From positions 1 through 64,000 of the forward strand of contig FMBT01000478.1 of assembly GCA_900095095.1 (NCBI GenBank): a DNA stretch of 64,000 nt, read 5' to 3'. How positions within the stretch are numbered: the first letter of the stretch is position 1; the number at the start of each line of letters is the position of its first letter. Source of the DNA: Fragilariopsis cylindrus CCMP1102 (lineage: Eukaryota; Bacillariophyta; Bacillariophyceae; Bacillariales; Bacillariaceae). A program made the translations under genes and the position numbers. The notes beneath the pieces were generated by a model, which did no database searches, was not told the origin of the DNA, and was given only the letters and a program-made list of their open reading frames with translations. Positions 1 to 11,167 of this stretch are shown in pieces.

Positions 1-759
1 CATTCCATTATTAATCACATGCACACACACACGACACATACACACATCATTAAGAGACTACCAGTTATCCTGGTGCATAATAACTAGTGTAGGTACAGTA
101 ACAAAAATTTAACACTCTTTTGATGAATATCAAACATTTGCTAACTATTCTTTTTATTATTTGTTAGGGTAGGTTAAGCAAATGAAGGTATGTGACAGCT
201 ATAGCTGAGGGACTGATGTACCTTGCCCCCAAAATTGAGCTAGCTACTAGTGGAGTGAAGTTAATGGGGTGGAATTTCTATTAACATTGCTTTATTCTTA
301 TCATAAGGATGTGAACCAGAGGCCCTATTAACGGGGCTTTAGGTGGGCTAGTTTATTTTATGAGTATTTGTGTGGATGCTCCTGTCAAAATTGGTGTGGG
401 AGTATTTTCCAACCAACAAAATGGGGGTACTCTGCAATTACATCCAACATAATGGTGGGTTGGGATGTTAATGCTTTCCATTCACAAGTAATATGTCCTA
501 TTGAGGACAGTGAATCAATTCTGTGTTCTAATTTACCTGGTAGTATGCTTAAATAAAGATAATATATATATAATTTACCTGGTAGTATGTGTAAAAAATA
601 AAGAAAATGAAGAGCTGTGTTTTGAGCTATAATCTTACTGTGTAGTGTGGGATTGTGTGGTTTATTTCTTATTTTAATGTATGGAAATGACAGTAACAAC
701 TGCGAGCTGTATTGATTTATCTTAACAAAAGTAGTATGGAGATGGTTGGTTGGTGTTTC
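1..759. other. AT-rich non-coding stretch, possibly the inner part of repeat element 1
   Basis: No convincing coding frame is present; the short open frames have no recognisable composition or motif. The stretch runs into the degenerate 195-bp units of the TIR element to its right, so it may be that element's interior. The terminal inverted repeat expected at the element's left end is not seen here, so the element either starts before the window or has lost that end. Confidence 0.4.
529..603. repeat. short direct duplication, about 30 bp, two copies
   Basis: Copies at 529-558 and 571-603 share the core taatttacctggtagtatg followed by an A-rich tail with aataaag, separated by a short (TA) run. 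It looks like a local slippage or duplication event; no function is visible. Confidence 0.75.
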
Positions 760-2163
760 AATACAGCAGACACCAACCGGCAGATATGGGTATGTTCTAA
801 AATTGATTTTGCTGTTATGGAATGTTTAAACCACAATATTTTGACCAGAAATGAACAACACCAGATAGGTTGGGTGCACAATCATCCACATAGTGTACTA
901 GAACATTGTGTGTGCCTTCTACAACTTTTTCTGTTCATGTGGTTGAGGACTAAAGTTTGCTTTGCTGTTGATGCAGCACACACAGAACCAGTTTTTTGAC
1001 CAGAAATGAAAAACAAAATGTCTCTTCTAAAGGGTTGCAGAGGACAACACCAGATGGGTTGGGTGCACTAGCATCCACAAAAAATACTAGAATATTATGT
1101 ATGCCTCCTACAACTTTTCTGTCCCTGTGAAGGTGGAATGATATTCATTTTGCTGTGGTGGAAGGCACAAAAACAACACCATGATTTTTGATCAGAAATA
1201 ATGAATACTAAATATTTCATCTGAAAGGGTTGCAGAGGAGAGCACCAGATGGGTTGGGTGCACTAGCATCCACATAGAGTACTAGAACATTTTGTTTGCC
1301 TCCTACAACTTTCCTGTCCCTGTGAAGGTGGAATGATATTCATTTTGCTGTGGTGGAAGGCACAAAAACAACACCATGATTTTTGATCAGAAATAATGAA
1401 TACTAAATATTTCATCTGAAAGGGTTGCAGAGGAGAGCACCAGATGGGTTGGGTGCACTAGCATCCACATAGAGTACTAGAACATTTTGTTTGCCTCCTA
1501 CAACTTTCCTGTCCCTGTGAAGGTGGAATGATATTCATTTTGCTGTGGTGGAAGGCACAAAAACAACACCATGATTTTTGATCAGAAATAATGAATACTA
1601 AATATTTCATCTGAAAGGGTTGCAGAGGACAACACCAGATGGGTTGGGTGAACTATCATCCATCATACCCATACCTACAAGGTGCACATAATGCTTAGGG
1701 TTCTATGGAGGTTATGAAGGTATAGGGTTGCATTAACCACAAAATGGGCCATTTAGGCCCCCAAAACAGGGTTTTCCACTTTTGTGTGCACCTAAGCTGG
1801 ACCATCAACACAAAGAACTAAGAGTAAATTCCCTTTGGTATATATGGTGCATCCCATCCATATATTTTGGGATGGTTCATCTTTTTGAGTGTACTGTATG
1901 TCCATAAAATACTGCAAATGGTCCATTTTTGGGGTTATTTGATGTGTTCTGTGTGTGAGCCTGCATTGAGGGATACCAGTGGGCTTAGGCAACTAAGGAA
2001 TATAACTGTTCTCCATCCAATAGATCAATTGTAAACTTCATTGTTTTATTTTCCAGAAAAAAAAGACTTTTTAGGTGTAAATACTTGATGCTAAAGTTAT
2101 TATTATATAATAGACTAACAATTACTAGTAAAATTTGGGGCATGATTTAGCTTTTATACTAAT
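760..2163 (+). mobile_element. TIR element copy 1, right-hand part (non-autonomous DNA transposon-like)
   Basis: The segment holds degenerate then exact 195-bp tandem units, a unique middle part (about 1680-1960) and a right terminal repeat (about 1945-2163). The middle and terminal parts recur as the reverse complement at 36691-37180 and in the same orientation at 42680-43298. Shared landmarks are the tracts ccatttaggcccc, gtgtgtgagcct, accagtgggcttagg and ctaaagttattattata. No transposase-like frame is visible. The left terminal repeat is absent from the window. The family assignment rests on copy 3, which has both ends. Confidence 0.6.
1032..1650 (+). repeat. tandem array of 195-bp units inside TIR element copy 1
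   Basis: Units start at 1032, 1227, 1422 and 1617, each with gggttgcagagg; the period is exactly 195 bp and the fourth unit is partial. Units 2 and 3 (1227-1421 and 1422-1616) appear identical, which points to recent duplication. More diverged units precede the array, from about 760 to 1031. Landmarks in each unit are gggttgggtgcactagcatc and gaaggtggaatgatattc. Short open frames inside the array are by-products of the repeat. Confidence 0.9.
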
Positions 2164-2923
2164 AACTAGTTTCGCGGGACATACTACTCACTCCCCAGTC
2201 ACGAATCACGTTTTAGAAAAATCATCTAATATTTGGAATTGACCGTCTCCCCCACTTTTCCAATCGATGAGATCTTTCACGTCAACGGAAACGCGCGCGT
2301 GCTTTTTTTATCTTAGTAGAAGATTTTTTTTCTTCTGATGTGTGAAAGGAAGAGTGACACGTAAGTTGTGATTGGCACTGATGTATGCGTGTGGTGCAAT
2401 ATCTAGTAGAGTGATGTGATATCCGATATCCATCACCGTATCAATCTCTCAAGGCAGTCTCAAAAGTCAAACGCAGCCTACTGTACAGCACTTGTGCTTT
2501 GTTTTGTCATTATCAATAAGAGAAGGAGAAAAGAAAAGGAAATATCATAAAAAGAGATTGATTCTAGATTCGATTCGACTACGATTCGATTCATTCATTC
2601 GATTCATTCATTCATTCGTTCCTACCTCGTCGAGGTAACACCGCTAGCGTCAGGTAGATCATCTCCATCAGGTAGAACTCACGAGGCTGATTCAATTCAA
2701 ATTCAAATTCAATTCAAATTCAATTCAATTCAATTCAATTCGGTGTTGTCCAGTGTAAAGTAGCAGCGTACAGTACACATCTATCTAGCTGCTGAATTGC
2801 ATTGCATCTGAGAGCCCACGATCACATCTCATCACATCACATCACACGCACGAGAGAGAGAGAGGGGAGATTATCTTGTCAGTACTGTCTGTCTACTTAA
2901 TTGTGATTCATTCGACCTCAAAA
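2164..2923. promoter_or_regulatory. upstream region of the SLC17-like transporter, simple-repeat rich
   Basis: No gene is seen. The stretch contains attcattcg-type and aattcaa-type pentamer/hexamer runs (about 2575-2740), an atcacatc run (about 2820-2845) and a short GA run just before the gene. It must hold the promoter and 5' UTR of the transporter, but no single element can be named. Confidence 0.45.
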
Positions 2924-4900
2924 ATGTTTTCGCCATTATCGTCGTCGTTACCAACGAAAGCAGCATTGAACATGGCGGCAGGTGTTATTGGTCGTAACGC
3001 TACTGCTGCTACTGCTACTGCTACTGCCACTGCTGCTGCAACAGCTACTACCAACAATTTAGATTCTATCAATTGGAATGATAGAATTGCAAAATTGATA
3101 ATTTCATTGCTATTACGTTCCATCTTTAATATGACTATCAATAATAATGATCTGACTACTATACAGGAGAGTTATAATTATAAAATAGGATTACAAAAGA
3201 TAATTCATACCAGAACAATCCATTCGATATTAGTGGCCATGAATTTATTTTGGTATCAAGCCATACGTCAATCGGTCGCAATATTATCTGTATTTATGTG
3301 TACCGAATTTAATACTATTACAAAAATAAGAATGGATACCACACAACAGGCACAATTAATTGCTGCACCATCGGTTGGTAATATACTAACACAAGCCTTT
3401 GGTAGTTCTATCATACATTTATTAGATATAAGTGGACTGGGTGGTACCAAGACTGCTATATCTATAGCATTATTTGGTTTAGCATTTGGTTGTACAGTAT
3501 TACCATTGACTATTAATTCTGGGTCATCTTCATCCTCGTCCGAACCATTATTACAAAAAGCATTTTTATTATTAGCACTACAAGGATTATTCTTTGGAGC
3601 AATGTTTCCATCTCATTCGGTCTTGTTATCAAAATGGTTACCACCCTCCGAACGTGGTATTGGTATGGCCTATGGTGAAATTGCCATGTCCATTGCATCC
3701 ATGATTGTACCATTAGTGGTCACAGGTATTGCGGAAAAATATACTAAATATGAACAAGTACAACCTGCTACAATAACGTCGTCAACGCCAAGTAGTAGTA
3801 AAATTATACCAGGATGGAGGAATGGATTTTATGTTGTTGGTTTTGGTTGTTTTAGTTATTTATTTACATGGATAATATTTGGTCGAAATGAACCAAATGT
3901 CTGTTCTTATATATCAAAAAAGGAATTCCATTATTTAAATTCAGTATCCACATCAACAGCATCAACGAAACAGAGACAAAATAAGAAGATACAGCCGAAG
4001 AATACTGACTCGTCGTCTAGTTTATCATCATCAGCAGCAGCAGCAACTAGTTCATCATCATCATCATCATCATCAGCTGTTTCAATATTATTTCATCCAT
4101 CCATCCTATCGTTGTTTTTAGTACATATGATATATAATTTTGTGACACTGAGTATTAATTCCTGGATGCCAACCTATTACAATGATGTACTTGGAATGCC
4201 ACCAAGTCAGTCTAAAATTCATATTATATTACCACAAATCTGTTCTCTGGTCGTGAAATTATTTGTATCAAAATTTGCAGTATGGGCACGACAACATAAA
4301 CAAAACAAGTTGACAACCTTCAACAACAGCAGTAACAACAAAAACAATAGAAATATCGTCGTAAAAGAAGAAGAAGAAGAACAACGATCAACATCAATAT
4401 TATTATTCTCAAGACGACTTATGAGTTATATTGGATTTATTGTCACAGCAATCCCATTATGGTTACTACCAATAGTTGCAAATAATGCCTCATCATCTTC
4501 CACTTCAACCGCTACTACAGTTACTACTAATCCTAGATTATATTTATATTCACCATGGTATACAACACTATTATTTTGTATCTCATTAATGGGTACCGGA
4601 TTTCATTCAGAATCATTTCGTGCCAATTATTTAGATGTCACAACAGAGAATGTTGGTTTAATATCTGGTATTGGTAATTGTTTGTCGAGTGTTAGTGCAA
4701 TGATGGCACCATTTTTGGTTGGTAAAATCATACAAAAATATAGTAGTGGCAGTGGCAATAAGGGTGTTATTGCTGGTTGGTCTGTGGTATGGAAATTATC
4801 TAGTATACTATGTGTTGTGGCTGCAGTCATTTTTGGATCATTTTCAACAACAATACCAATTGAACAGCAACGTCTACGTCAACAAAAGAAGGAAGAATAA
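2924..4900 (+). CDS. SLC17-like major facilitator anion transporter
   Basis: Intronless, 658 aa. I chose the ATG at 2924; the frame stays open to a TTG at 2876, but an ATG is preferred. Residues 85 to the end carry the hydrophobic segments of a 12-helix MFS carrier. The cytoplasmic-loop motif PPSERGIGMAYGEIAMS, the block INSWMPTYYNDVLGM in the second half and FRANYLDVTTENVGLISGI near the C-terminus match the SLC17 (sodium-phosphate/organic anion) group. Low-complexity Ala/Thr, Ser and Asn/Glu inserts lie at the N-terminus and in the loops, especially the large central loop. Likely role is transport of phosphate or an organic anion across the plasma membrane or an internal membrane; substrate and membrane cannot be told from sequence. 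Family sure, substrate not. Confidence 0.82.
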   Translation: MFSPLSSSLPTKAALNMAAGVIGRNATAATATATATAAATATTNNLDSINWNDRIAKLIISLLLRSIFNMTINNNDLTTIQESYNYKIGLQKIIHTRTIHSILVAMNLFWYQAIRQSVAILSVFMCTEFNTITKIRMDTTQQAQLIAAPSVGNILTQAFGSSIIHLLDISGLGGTKTAISIALFGLAFGCTVLPLTINSGSSSSSSEPLLQKAFLLLALQGLFFGAMFPSHSVLLSKWLPPSERGIGMAYGEIAMSIASMIVPLVVTGIAEKYTKYEQVQPATITSSTPSSSKIIPGWRNGFYVVGFGCFSYLFTWIIFGRNEPNVCSYISKKEFHYLNSVSTSTASTKQRQNKKIQPKNTDSSSSLSSSAAAATSSSSSSSSSAVSILFHPSILSLFLVHMIYNFVTLSINSWMPTYYNDVLGMPPSQSKIHIILPQICSLVVKLFVSKFAVWARQHKQNKLTTFNNSSNNKNNRNIVVKEEEEEQRSTSILLFSRRLMSYIGFIVTAIPLWLLPIVANNASSSSTSTATTVTTNPRLYLYSPWYTTLLFCISLMGTGFHSESFRANYLDVTTENVGLISGIGNCLSSVSAMMAPFLVGKIIQKYSSGSGNKGVIAGWSVVWKLSSILCVVAAVIFGSFSTTIPIEQQRLRQQKKEE

Positions 4901-6250
4901 ATCTAGTTAAAAGAAATAAAAATCGTCAATACATCGATAGAAATAAACACACCAATTTGCTATGGATAATATCTTTTTAGGCTAAGCTAAGCTAAGCTAG
5001 CTAGCGGTTTTTACTAATCCTCTCCCTGACCGATAATAGAATAGACTACAGTACCACAATTGTGTACTATTATTCTTGTCGTATTTATTGTAGTCGTGAC
5101 TTTTCCCGTTTCCCGCCGTTTGCGTCGTCATTCTCATCATCTCCCGTTTTTGTTTTGTTTTTGTTTTGTTTTGTCTTATTTTATCCTTGATCCCTGCAAG
5201 GTACGTACTATAATAGTTCGTGTACAGTAGATCTTTAATAAAACTATTATATATATATTCCTTTTATGATATATACGTCGGCTTCGTCCCTTCTAGACAT
5301 TTCGTCTTCGTTGGAATCATAATTTGTCTTATATTCTGTATTTCAAGCGCCGAATTGCAGAATCAAACTTTCTTTTTTGGAAGTCGATATAATTTCGTCC
5401 GTTTATCAATACTGGTTTCTAACTTTTGTTGATGGACTTCATTTCATTTATTTTATCTTTGAATTGTAGACCGTAGAGTTTTATTTGTATCTTGCTGGAC
5501 TGCTTAGTTTTTTTAGCTTAGTTATTCTATCGAATGCAACTTTGAACCGCTATTACTGTGTATTCTACTATTGTTCTCGTACTTCCAGAATGAATCAAGG
5601 ATGCATTCTGCGCATTTTGATGACATCACTAAGAAATCTTTGACTGGTTAAGTGATTGATTCAAGTTTCATTGTGGAGCCTTTTACTGCTGATCCTTTTG
5701 TTTCCACACACTTATATCTTATTGCTTTCATAGTTTTTCGCTAATCGTTATGCTATAATGGGCTTACCGTTACACTCCAGTCAAAGGGAGATTAGATCGT
5801 TGACCTCACTTCAAAAATGCAGTTGGTCCTAGTCCTACATTGTATAGGATACTTCGTGTACGTACAGCAGTTCGCGATGCGTGCGGATTCTATCTGATCA
5901 TAGCGCATTTTCAGTTACATAAAAAGTAAATTGAAATCTCAACATGATGAACGAAAATAAAAAAGCCTCCATTACATCTTCAATTCTTCTTCTTCTTCTT
6001 TCTTTTGTACTATTATCGTTAGCTGTGAACGAAGTGCAGTGTGGCTATCGTGAACTCGAATGGACCATACTGCGTCTAGTTAGAACTAAGTGTTCCCAAA
6101 AGAATAGAAATGGATATTGTATTATTTTAAATATGTTTCTATTATTACAATGTATCTGATGTTCATGTGTTTTTCGTTTTTACGGGTGCGAATCTAATTC
6201 AGTGTGAGCGATTTTGATTGTCCCCATCCCGATTGAATGAGGTCTTTTTT
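4901..6250. other. intergenic region, no clear gene
   Basis: This lies between two convergent genes. It starts with the 3' UTR of the transporter, then has a gctaagctaagctagctagc run at about 4981-5003 and a tttgttttgtttttg run near 5150-5175. One 71-aa frame at 5944-6159 begins with a hydrophobic stretch (SSILLLLLSFVLLSLAV) resembling a signal peptide followed by three cysteines, but it has no recognisable mature part. It could be a small secreted peptide or chance; I give it about one chance in five. Confidence 0.4.
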
Positions 6251-7998
6251 CTACACCGTTGTGACAACAATAACCTTTTCTTTGTATTCAGTATTAGGGA
6301 ATTTCGAGTTGAACTTTTCTTCGCAGACTTTATTTCGTTCCTCATCGCTATCATTGACAGTTGTATTACGATACCCGACAATAGTTTTTTCATACTCTGA
6401 CACATGATCTTTGTCAATTTTGCCTTCCAAGTATTGACGGAAAACGAATGCAGATAAGTCATTATCACTACGTACATCAGGACTGAGACCATAATCTTCA
6501 TCATATTGCTCTGGACTGATAGTATCATCATAATTAAATCCCTCACATGCACGGAACTGGATTCGGAATGAATCTGGGACATGTTCAATGACCAACTTTC
6601 CATCGTCCCAAGCTAGCTGTATAATTGGTACGTCCAACGGCCTCAGTACAATCGGCACGTGCAATAACTGCACTCATATCTTCGACACAGCCACACATTG
6701 CCTGCTCACCAGCAATTAATGGATCATCAGTGATCGATTCGGCGTATCCACGAGTATACAAATGATCGTACATACTAACAAAGAATAGGTTGTTCCATCT
6801 AGCGTTTGCGTTGACGTCACCAGATGTGTCCTCTAAGGTCGACCAAGCCATTCCATGGCAGTGCAAGTCCTGTTCGGTAACTCCACCTGGGTAGGGGTAC
6901 GGACTATCGATGTCATCAACAACTTCCGTCCAGCACACATCAGTGTTGTCACCCGGATTGGATTTCGCACAGTCTTGACGAGCACAGTTTCCATTTTTAT
7001 CAAAATACTGTCGGAAATTAGAAGAAGAAATAAAAAGAAGCGAAAATCCTGTTAGAAAACACACATGACATTAATCAAATCAATAACTACAGCACTTTAA
7101 TACATAAGGATAAACAACAACAACACACACAGCACACACAGCACACACACACACACATGAGCACTTACCTGTCGGTCACGTTGCCAGCAACATACGGCAG
7201 CATTAGTGGCATTGCATCCCTTTTGAAAATCAGTGGTTGGTGCATCTAAGAATGCAACTCTCGCTTCATTTGTATAGAACTGTAAAATAGCTTCCCCTCC
7301 ATGATACGATGCGTCACTGGTGCTATAATGGTCATTTTCACGTGGATCATCACCAATATAATTGAATCGTTCCTGTCCACCACGTTTCACGAAATCATTT
7401 GCATCTTGTTGAAAGTTACCTGTTTCTTTGTTAAGGTACCCTTTACCTTCAAAGAATTCTTCTAAATCTGCGAGAAACAAAAAAGAAAAGAATAGAAAAA
7501 GAAAAGTCGTATATATTAGATGATAATGAACTGGGTAAAAGATCAATCGACTATGGACTCGACTCTCGTGCTTATTATACAATACGTACTAATTTCATGC
7601 GGTTCACTTGTAAGAGATCCCCATGTGCTTTTCGGTGAGATCATCGCTGCTGCGATGGATGCATCAAGTAACGCATCATCACATAAAAATTGCAATTGAC
7701 GCTTAGCATCACTATTTTTTTGTCCTGTTGTATTAGTGAGTGCCATCAATTCACGACCGAATCCACCGCGACATTTGACTTTCGTATCTGGATTGTTGTT
7801 TTGCAAACGAAAATGATTTTTGATTCGAAATAACAATTTACGTCCGGTACACTCAATTCCCTTCAGGTTAAAGTTGTTAAACACCTCCGAATAATCGTAA
7901 CAAGTAATAGAACGATCAACTTTTGCTTCCACGATAGAAGAAGTGAACACGACAACAAGAACGAGGAAGGTAGTAACAGCAGCAATACGAAACATCAT
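6251..7998 (-). CDS. secreted Cys-rich conserved diatom protein, unknown function, with a frame break
   Basis: Three exons on the minus strand: 7998-7590, 7467-7169 and 7007-6251. Donors GTACGT and GTAAGT and the phases (1, then 0) join cleanly. The protein starts with a signal peptide (MMFRIAAVTTFLVLVVVF...VEA). Exon 2 ends with AAVCCWQRDRQ and exon 3 carries HCHGMAW, NNLFFVSMYDHLYTRGY, MCGCVEDMSAVIARADC and, near the C-terminus, NNDLSAF-like SDNDLSAF and LEGKID. This block order fits a widespread diatom secreted family as I remember it; no enzymatic fold is assigned. Near 6612-6625 the reading frame moves by one base, from ...TNYTAS to WDDGKLVIEH. The break sits beside tt/ggg, no normal intron fits, and the downstream frame stays protein-like. 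It is either an indel in the assembly or a real lesion. Confidence 0.72.
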
Positions 7999-8712
7999 GG
8001 TTGGTGATTATTTGTGCTTTTGTTTTATTTTGTTCTATTTTATGTAGTAGTAGTTGTTGTTGTTGTTGTTGTTGTGTTCCTTGCCTTTGTTTTGTTCGAT
8101 TTGATTTTTTGGAGAAGTACATAGATTCTTTTGAACAACGTGTTGATACTTTTTAGTCATAAAGAACTACGGTAAATTATTAAATGTTTGGACATTGGGG
8201 ATCTTTGATCTTGCTTGGCAATTGCGGTCCGCCTTTAGTAATTTGTTGGGCTTACTGGTATAGTTTTTACATACAAAATATAATTATTAGTTATCTGTTA
8301 GGCTTTTATTTATTTTTAGATAAGAGTTTCGATGCGAAGTCCACTTTTGATAACATAAATATGGGAACAAGTTGAACAGTGGCGGTTCGGCAAACAAACC
8401 TGACCATCGATTTATGGCTGTAATTTGTTGGGCTTTTTTCTCATTCGAGTGAGTCGAGTGTGAGTGGACAAGGGAGGGTGGTGTCGTATGTCGATGCGAT
8501 GTCGATGCTATGTCGATGAGCATCCATAAGAGAGTGCGGCGTGTGGAAGTATATTGTATCATGGTAGCTGCCGTTCTAACCTAACCTAATCTAGCTTACA
8601 TTATTAAGATAGAAAGCTATCCTACAACCAATATTTTATTTATGCCACCAACCCTCACCGAATCTAATCCATCTTCAATCTAGCAAAAGTTGATTTTAAA
8701 AGATTAATTAAT
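7999..8712. promoter_or_regulatory. intergenic region between divergent genes
   Basis: The secreted-protein gene (-) and the MYND gene (+) point away from each other, so both promoters should lie here. Visible features are a ttgttg run at 8053-8073 and gatgcgatgtcgatg repeats near 8490-8515. No gene is seen. Confidence 0.45.
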
Positions 8713-9900
8713 ATGGGACGAAAACAAAAATTGCGACAGGAAAAAAAACATATTAAAAACAAGGCAGCGACGACAGCAGAAGTTACGGCAGCAGCAGCAG
8801 CAGCAGCAGCTGTTGCAACAACATTTTTAAACGAAGATGCAATAGCAGAGACGGCAGAAGAAAAGATGCTAGCAGTTAGGGTTAGACAAATAGAAAGGGC
8901 GCTAGCGCTAGATAATCAGTTACCGAGATCGGACACGCATGTTCAAGCAATGGCAGATACTGATAACATTAGTTACGGAGAACAATGGGAGTTATTCGAA
9001 CAAGGCGTCACAGAAGATGAGTGCGTACATAGCATGCAAGGTATGGGGGATATATATATGAATACCACAGAAGAGAAACGTATACATTTAGCTCTTCCTT
9101 GGTATTTGGAAGGAGCAATTCGTGGAAGTGTTCAATCTACAATAAGTTTGATGGGGCGTTTTATATCAGGTCAAATCGTGCATTGTATTGCTACTGGGGG
9201 AAAATCACCAAAAAATACTATGGCGGTGTTGCTTTGGTGGATCGAATGAAATTCAAAGAGTTAAAAGATCTAGTGGAACGAGAATGTGTCATTTGTTCAA
9301 AAACAGACACTACACATTTACACTCCAACAATGTAGGGTGTAGCGTGTATTGTTATGTGATGAAGGGTGTCAGACTATACATTGGAAGGAACCAAACACA
9401 GGAATGAATGTAAGCAAGTGCATATATTAAATAAGTACCATAAGCCATATGCCAAAGAAATCCGTGATGCAGTAATTCGTGGTGATAAAGAAATCCCTTC
9501 ATTAGAAAAGTTACGATACAAATTAGGGTTGACACGACCTCGAAAAGAATATATTGAATTCCATGAACCTTACCCACAATGGTAAAAAATCAATCCTGAT
9601 GATTATGTTGTTGGAGGGAAGATGGGACGGTATGGGTAGGATCTACCCCCCGTAGTCCAATCAGAACATCATAAATGAAACAAAAATACTACCTGCTCAG
9701 CAGAAAATAAATTATAGATTATCTCAACAAGAAGTACGGTGGTGACTGATGATGAGGAATGTATGCAGAATGGAACAACTCGACATACGAAAAAAGGAAC
9801 TTAACGATCCTGATGATTATCTTGGTGGAAGGGAAGATGGAACAGTATGGTAGGATCCGTTCCCAATAGTCCGATCAGACGGAACGATACTATCATAGTA
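8713..9900 (+). pseudogene. MYND-type zinc-finger protein gene, broken, with a duplicated tail
   Basis: The first frame (8713-9249) encodes MGRKQKLRQEKKHIKNK, an Ala run and a region ending AVLLWWIE. The next frame carries ECVICSKTDTTHL, followed in another frame by CDEGCQTIHWKE, then HRNECKQVHILNKYHKPYAK and LRYKLGLTRP up to 9585. Together these are the Cys/His ligands of a MYND finger, common in diatom TPR/Sel1-type proteins. At least four small frame changes separate the pieces, between about 9230 and 9410, so no intact product is predicted. A characteristic tail (NPDDY..G..DGTV-like) appears twice downstream, near 9592-9668 and 9804-9885, both out of frame and with similar trailing sequence, so the 3' end was tandemly duplicated. 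MYND domains bind proline-rich peptides in other proteins. Small assembly deletions could explain some breaks but not the duplicated tail. Confidence 0.7.
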
Positions 9901-10064
9901 CTGCCTACGCTCTACGTCAGTAGAAAATAAATAGTATATAATCTTTTATATCATATTATATTATCTTATCTTATTTCATTCATGTATCTATCTTACACTT
10001 TTTTTGTAGTTTAATAATATTATTTTAAAATGTTATTTTACTTACTATTTTACTATCTACTAAT

Positions 10065-11167
10065 TTATTTTAAACTCGAATATTCGGATGGTAAGGTAAA
10101 GGTCGACATAGAAGGATCTAAATTTTTTTGTTCATCCATATAAACAAAACCAGTAATAGGCATATGATCCCACATTAATTTTAATGTGACATCTTTTCCA
10201 CGTAATTCATTCCCTTGATCAACTAACGCATATTTCACAAACACATTCGTTTGTTGAATATGTTTTTTTCGTGGAATCAATATTTTCAATAATGTATCCC
10301 AAATAACAACATTATTAATTTCTTTACTGGGAGTGTATAACTTGCTACTACATACACAAATAATTGTTTCACATTCCAATGAAAGCTGGATTCATATCGC
10401 GTCAATATTAAAACTTAATAATGCACGATCGACACCACCATGACTTTTAATGAACGTAATGTTTGTAATTCTAATGTTTCAATAACTAGTACATACATTT
10501 AATTTAATTTTGTTATGTTAATGTTTGGGGTTCGTGAGGTGATGATTTGATTGCGAGAGAGAGAGAGAAGAGACGAAAGGTAACACAAGGGTTAGGAAAA
10601 GGATAGTAAAAATTAATAAAACGGTAGTTTTTTTTAAAACGGTGACAGAGCCGCTGCTGAACGAGCAAAGTATCGTATCACATTCATACATCGTTGCAGT
10701 ATAACCGACACGCAGGCATGGCATGCCACGCCACTCGTTCGCAACACAGCGGCACTCGATGTCTTAAGAAATAACATCCCCATTACTAACTTCCAGACGG
10801 AAACATTGTTCTAAGAAATATATTTTATGACCCCCCCCCCCCCGATTCGATTCGATTCGATTCAGTCTCCAAGACGATCAAAAATCAACCGTGACAGACG
10901 CAGATACACAACAAGATTACTAACGGTACCACTACTAGTACCATACCGTCATCCAATCGATTCGAATCGATTCAATTCATTCGGATTCGGTTTCACGAAA
11001 GTAATTTAATTTTATAAAACATATAACTTAACATAACTATATAACTTACTGGGTTGATGCATTTGAGAATGCATAATTTTCGAAAATCCAGCGAAACAAC
11101 TTAATCCTAATAATACTGTTAATCCAAAAAAGACTACAGCATTTAATCGTACCCAGACAGTATGCAT
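10065..11167 (-). CDS. SPCS3: signal peptidase complex subunit 3 (SPC22/23-like), frame-broken copy
   Basis: Exon 1 (11167-11050) encodes MHTVWVRLNAVVFFGLTVLL with the N-terminal membrane anchor typical of SPC3. The donor is GTAAGT (phase 1), and an acceptor tactag leads into exon 2 at 10485. Exon 2 encodes, in pieces, ALLSFNIDA, HWNVKQLFVYVVASYT, INNVVIWDTLL and VTLKLMWDHMPITGFVY, ending at 10065. These are the conserved luminal blocks of the ER signal peptidase accessory subunit that helps remove signal peptides. Four single-base losses are implied between about 10330 and 10450, each near a short homopolymer or dinucleotide. The 564-bp intron carries a C run (about 10831-10842) and gattcgattc repeats. 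SPC3 is normally essential, so this is either an assembly-error copy, a dead allele or a pseudogene with a partner elsewhere. Confidence 0.72.

Noticed and set aside
1032-1650. A CRISPR-like array
   Set aside because: Units are 195 bp with no short repeat/unique spacer pattern, and the DNA is eukaryotic.
2876-2923. Upstream TTG start of the SLC17-like transporter
   Set aside because: An ATG lies 48 bases downstream in frame, and nothing conserved is encoded before it.
6598-6625. A 22-base intron explaining the frame change in the secreted protein gene
   Set aside because: A GT...AG pair of the right length exists, but introns here are at least about 100 bases; a single-base indel is simpler.
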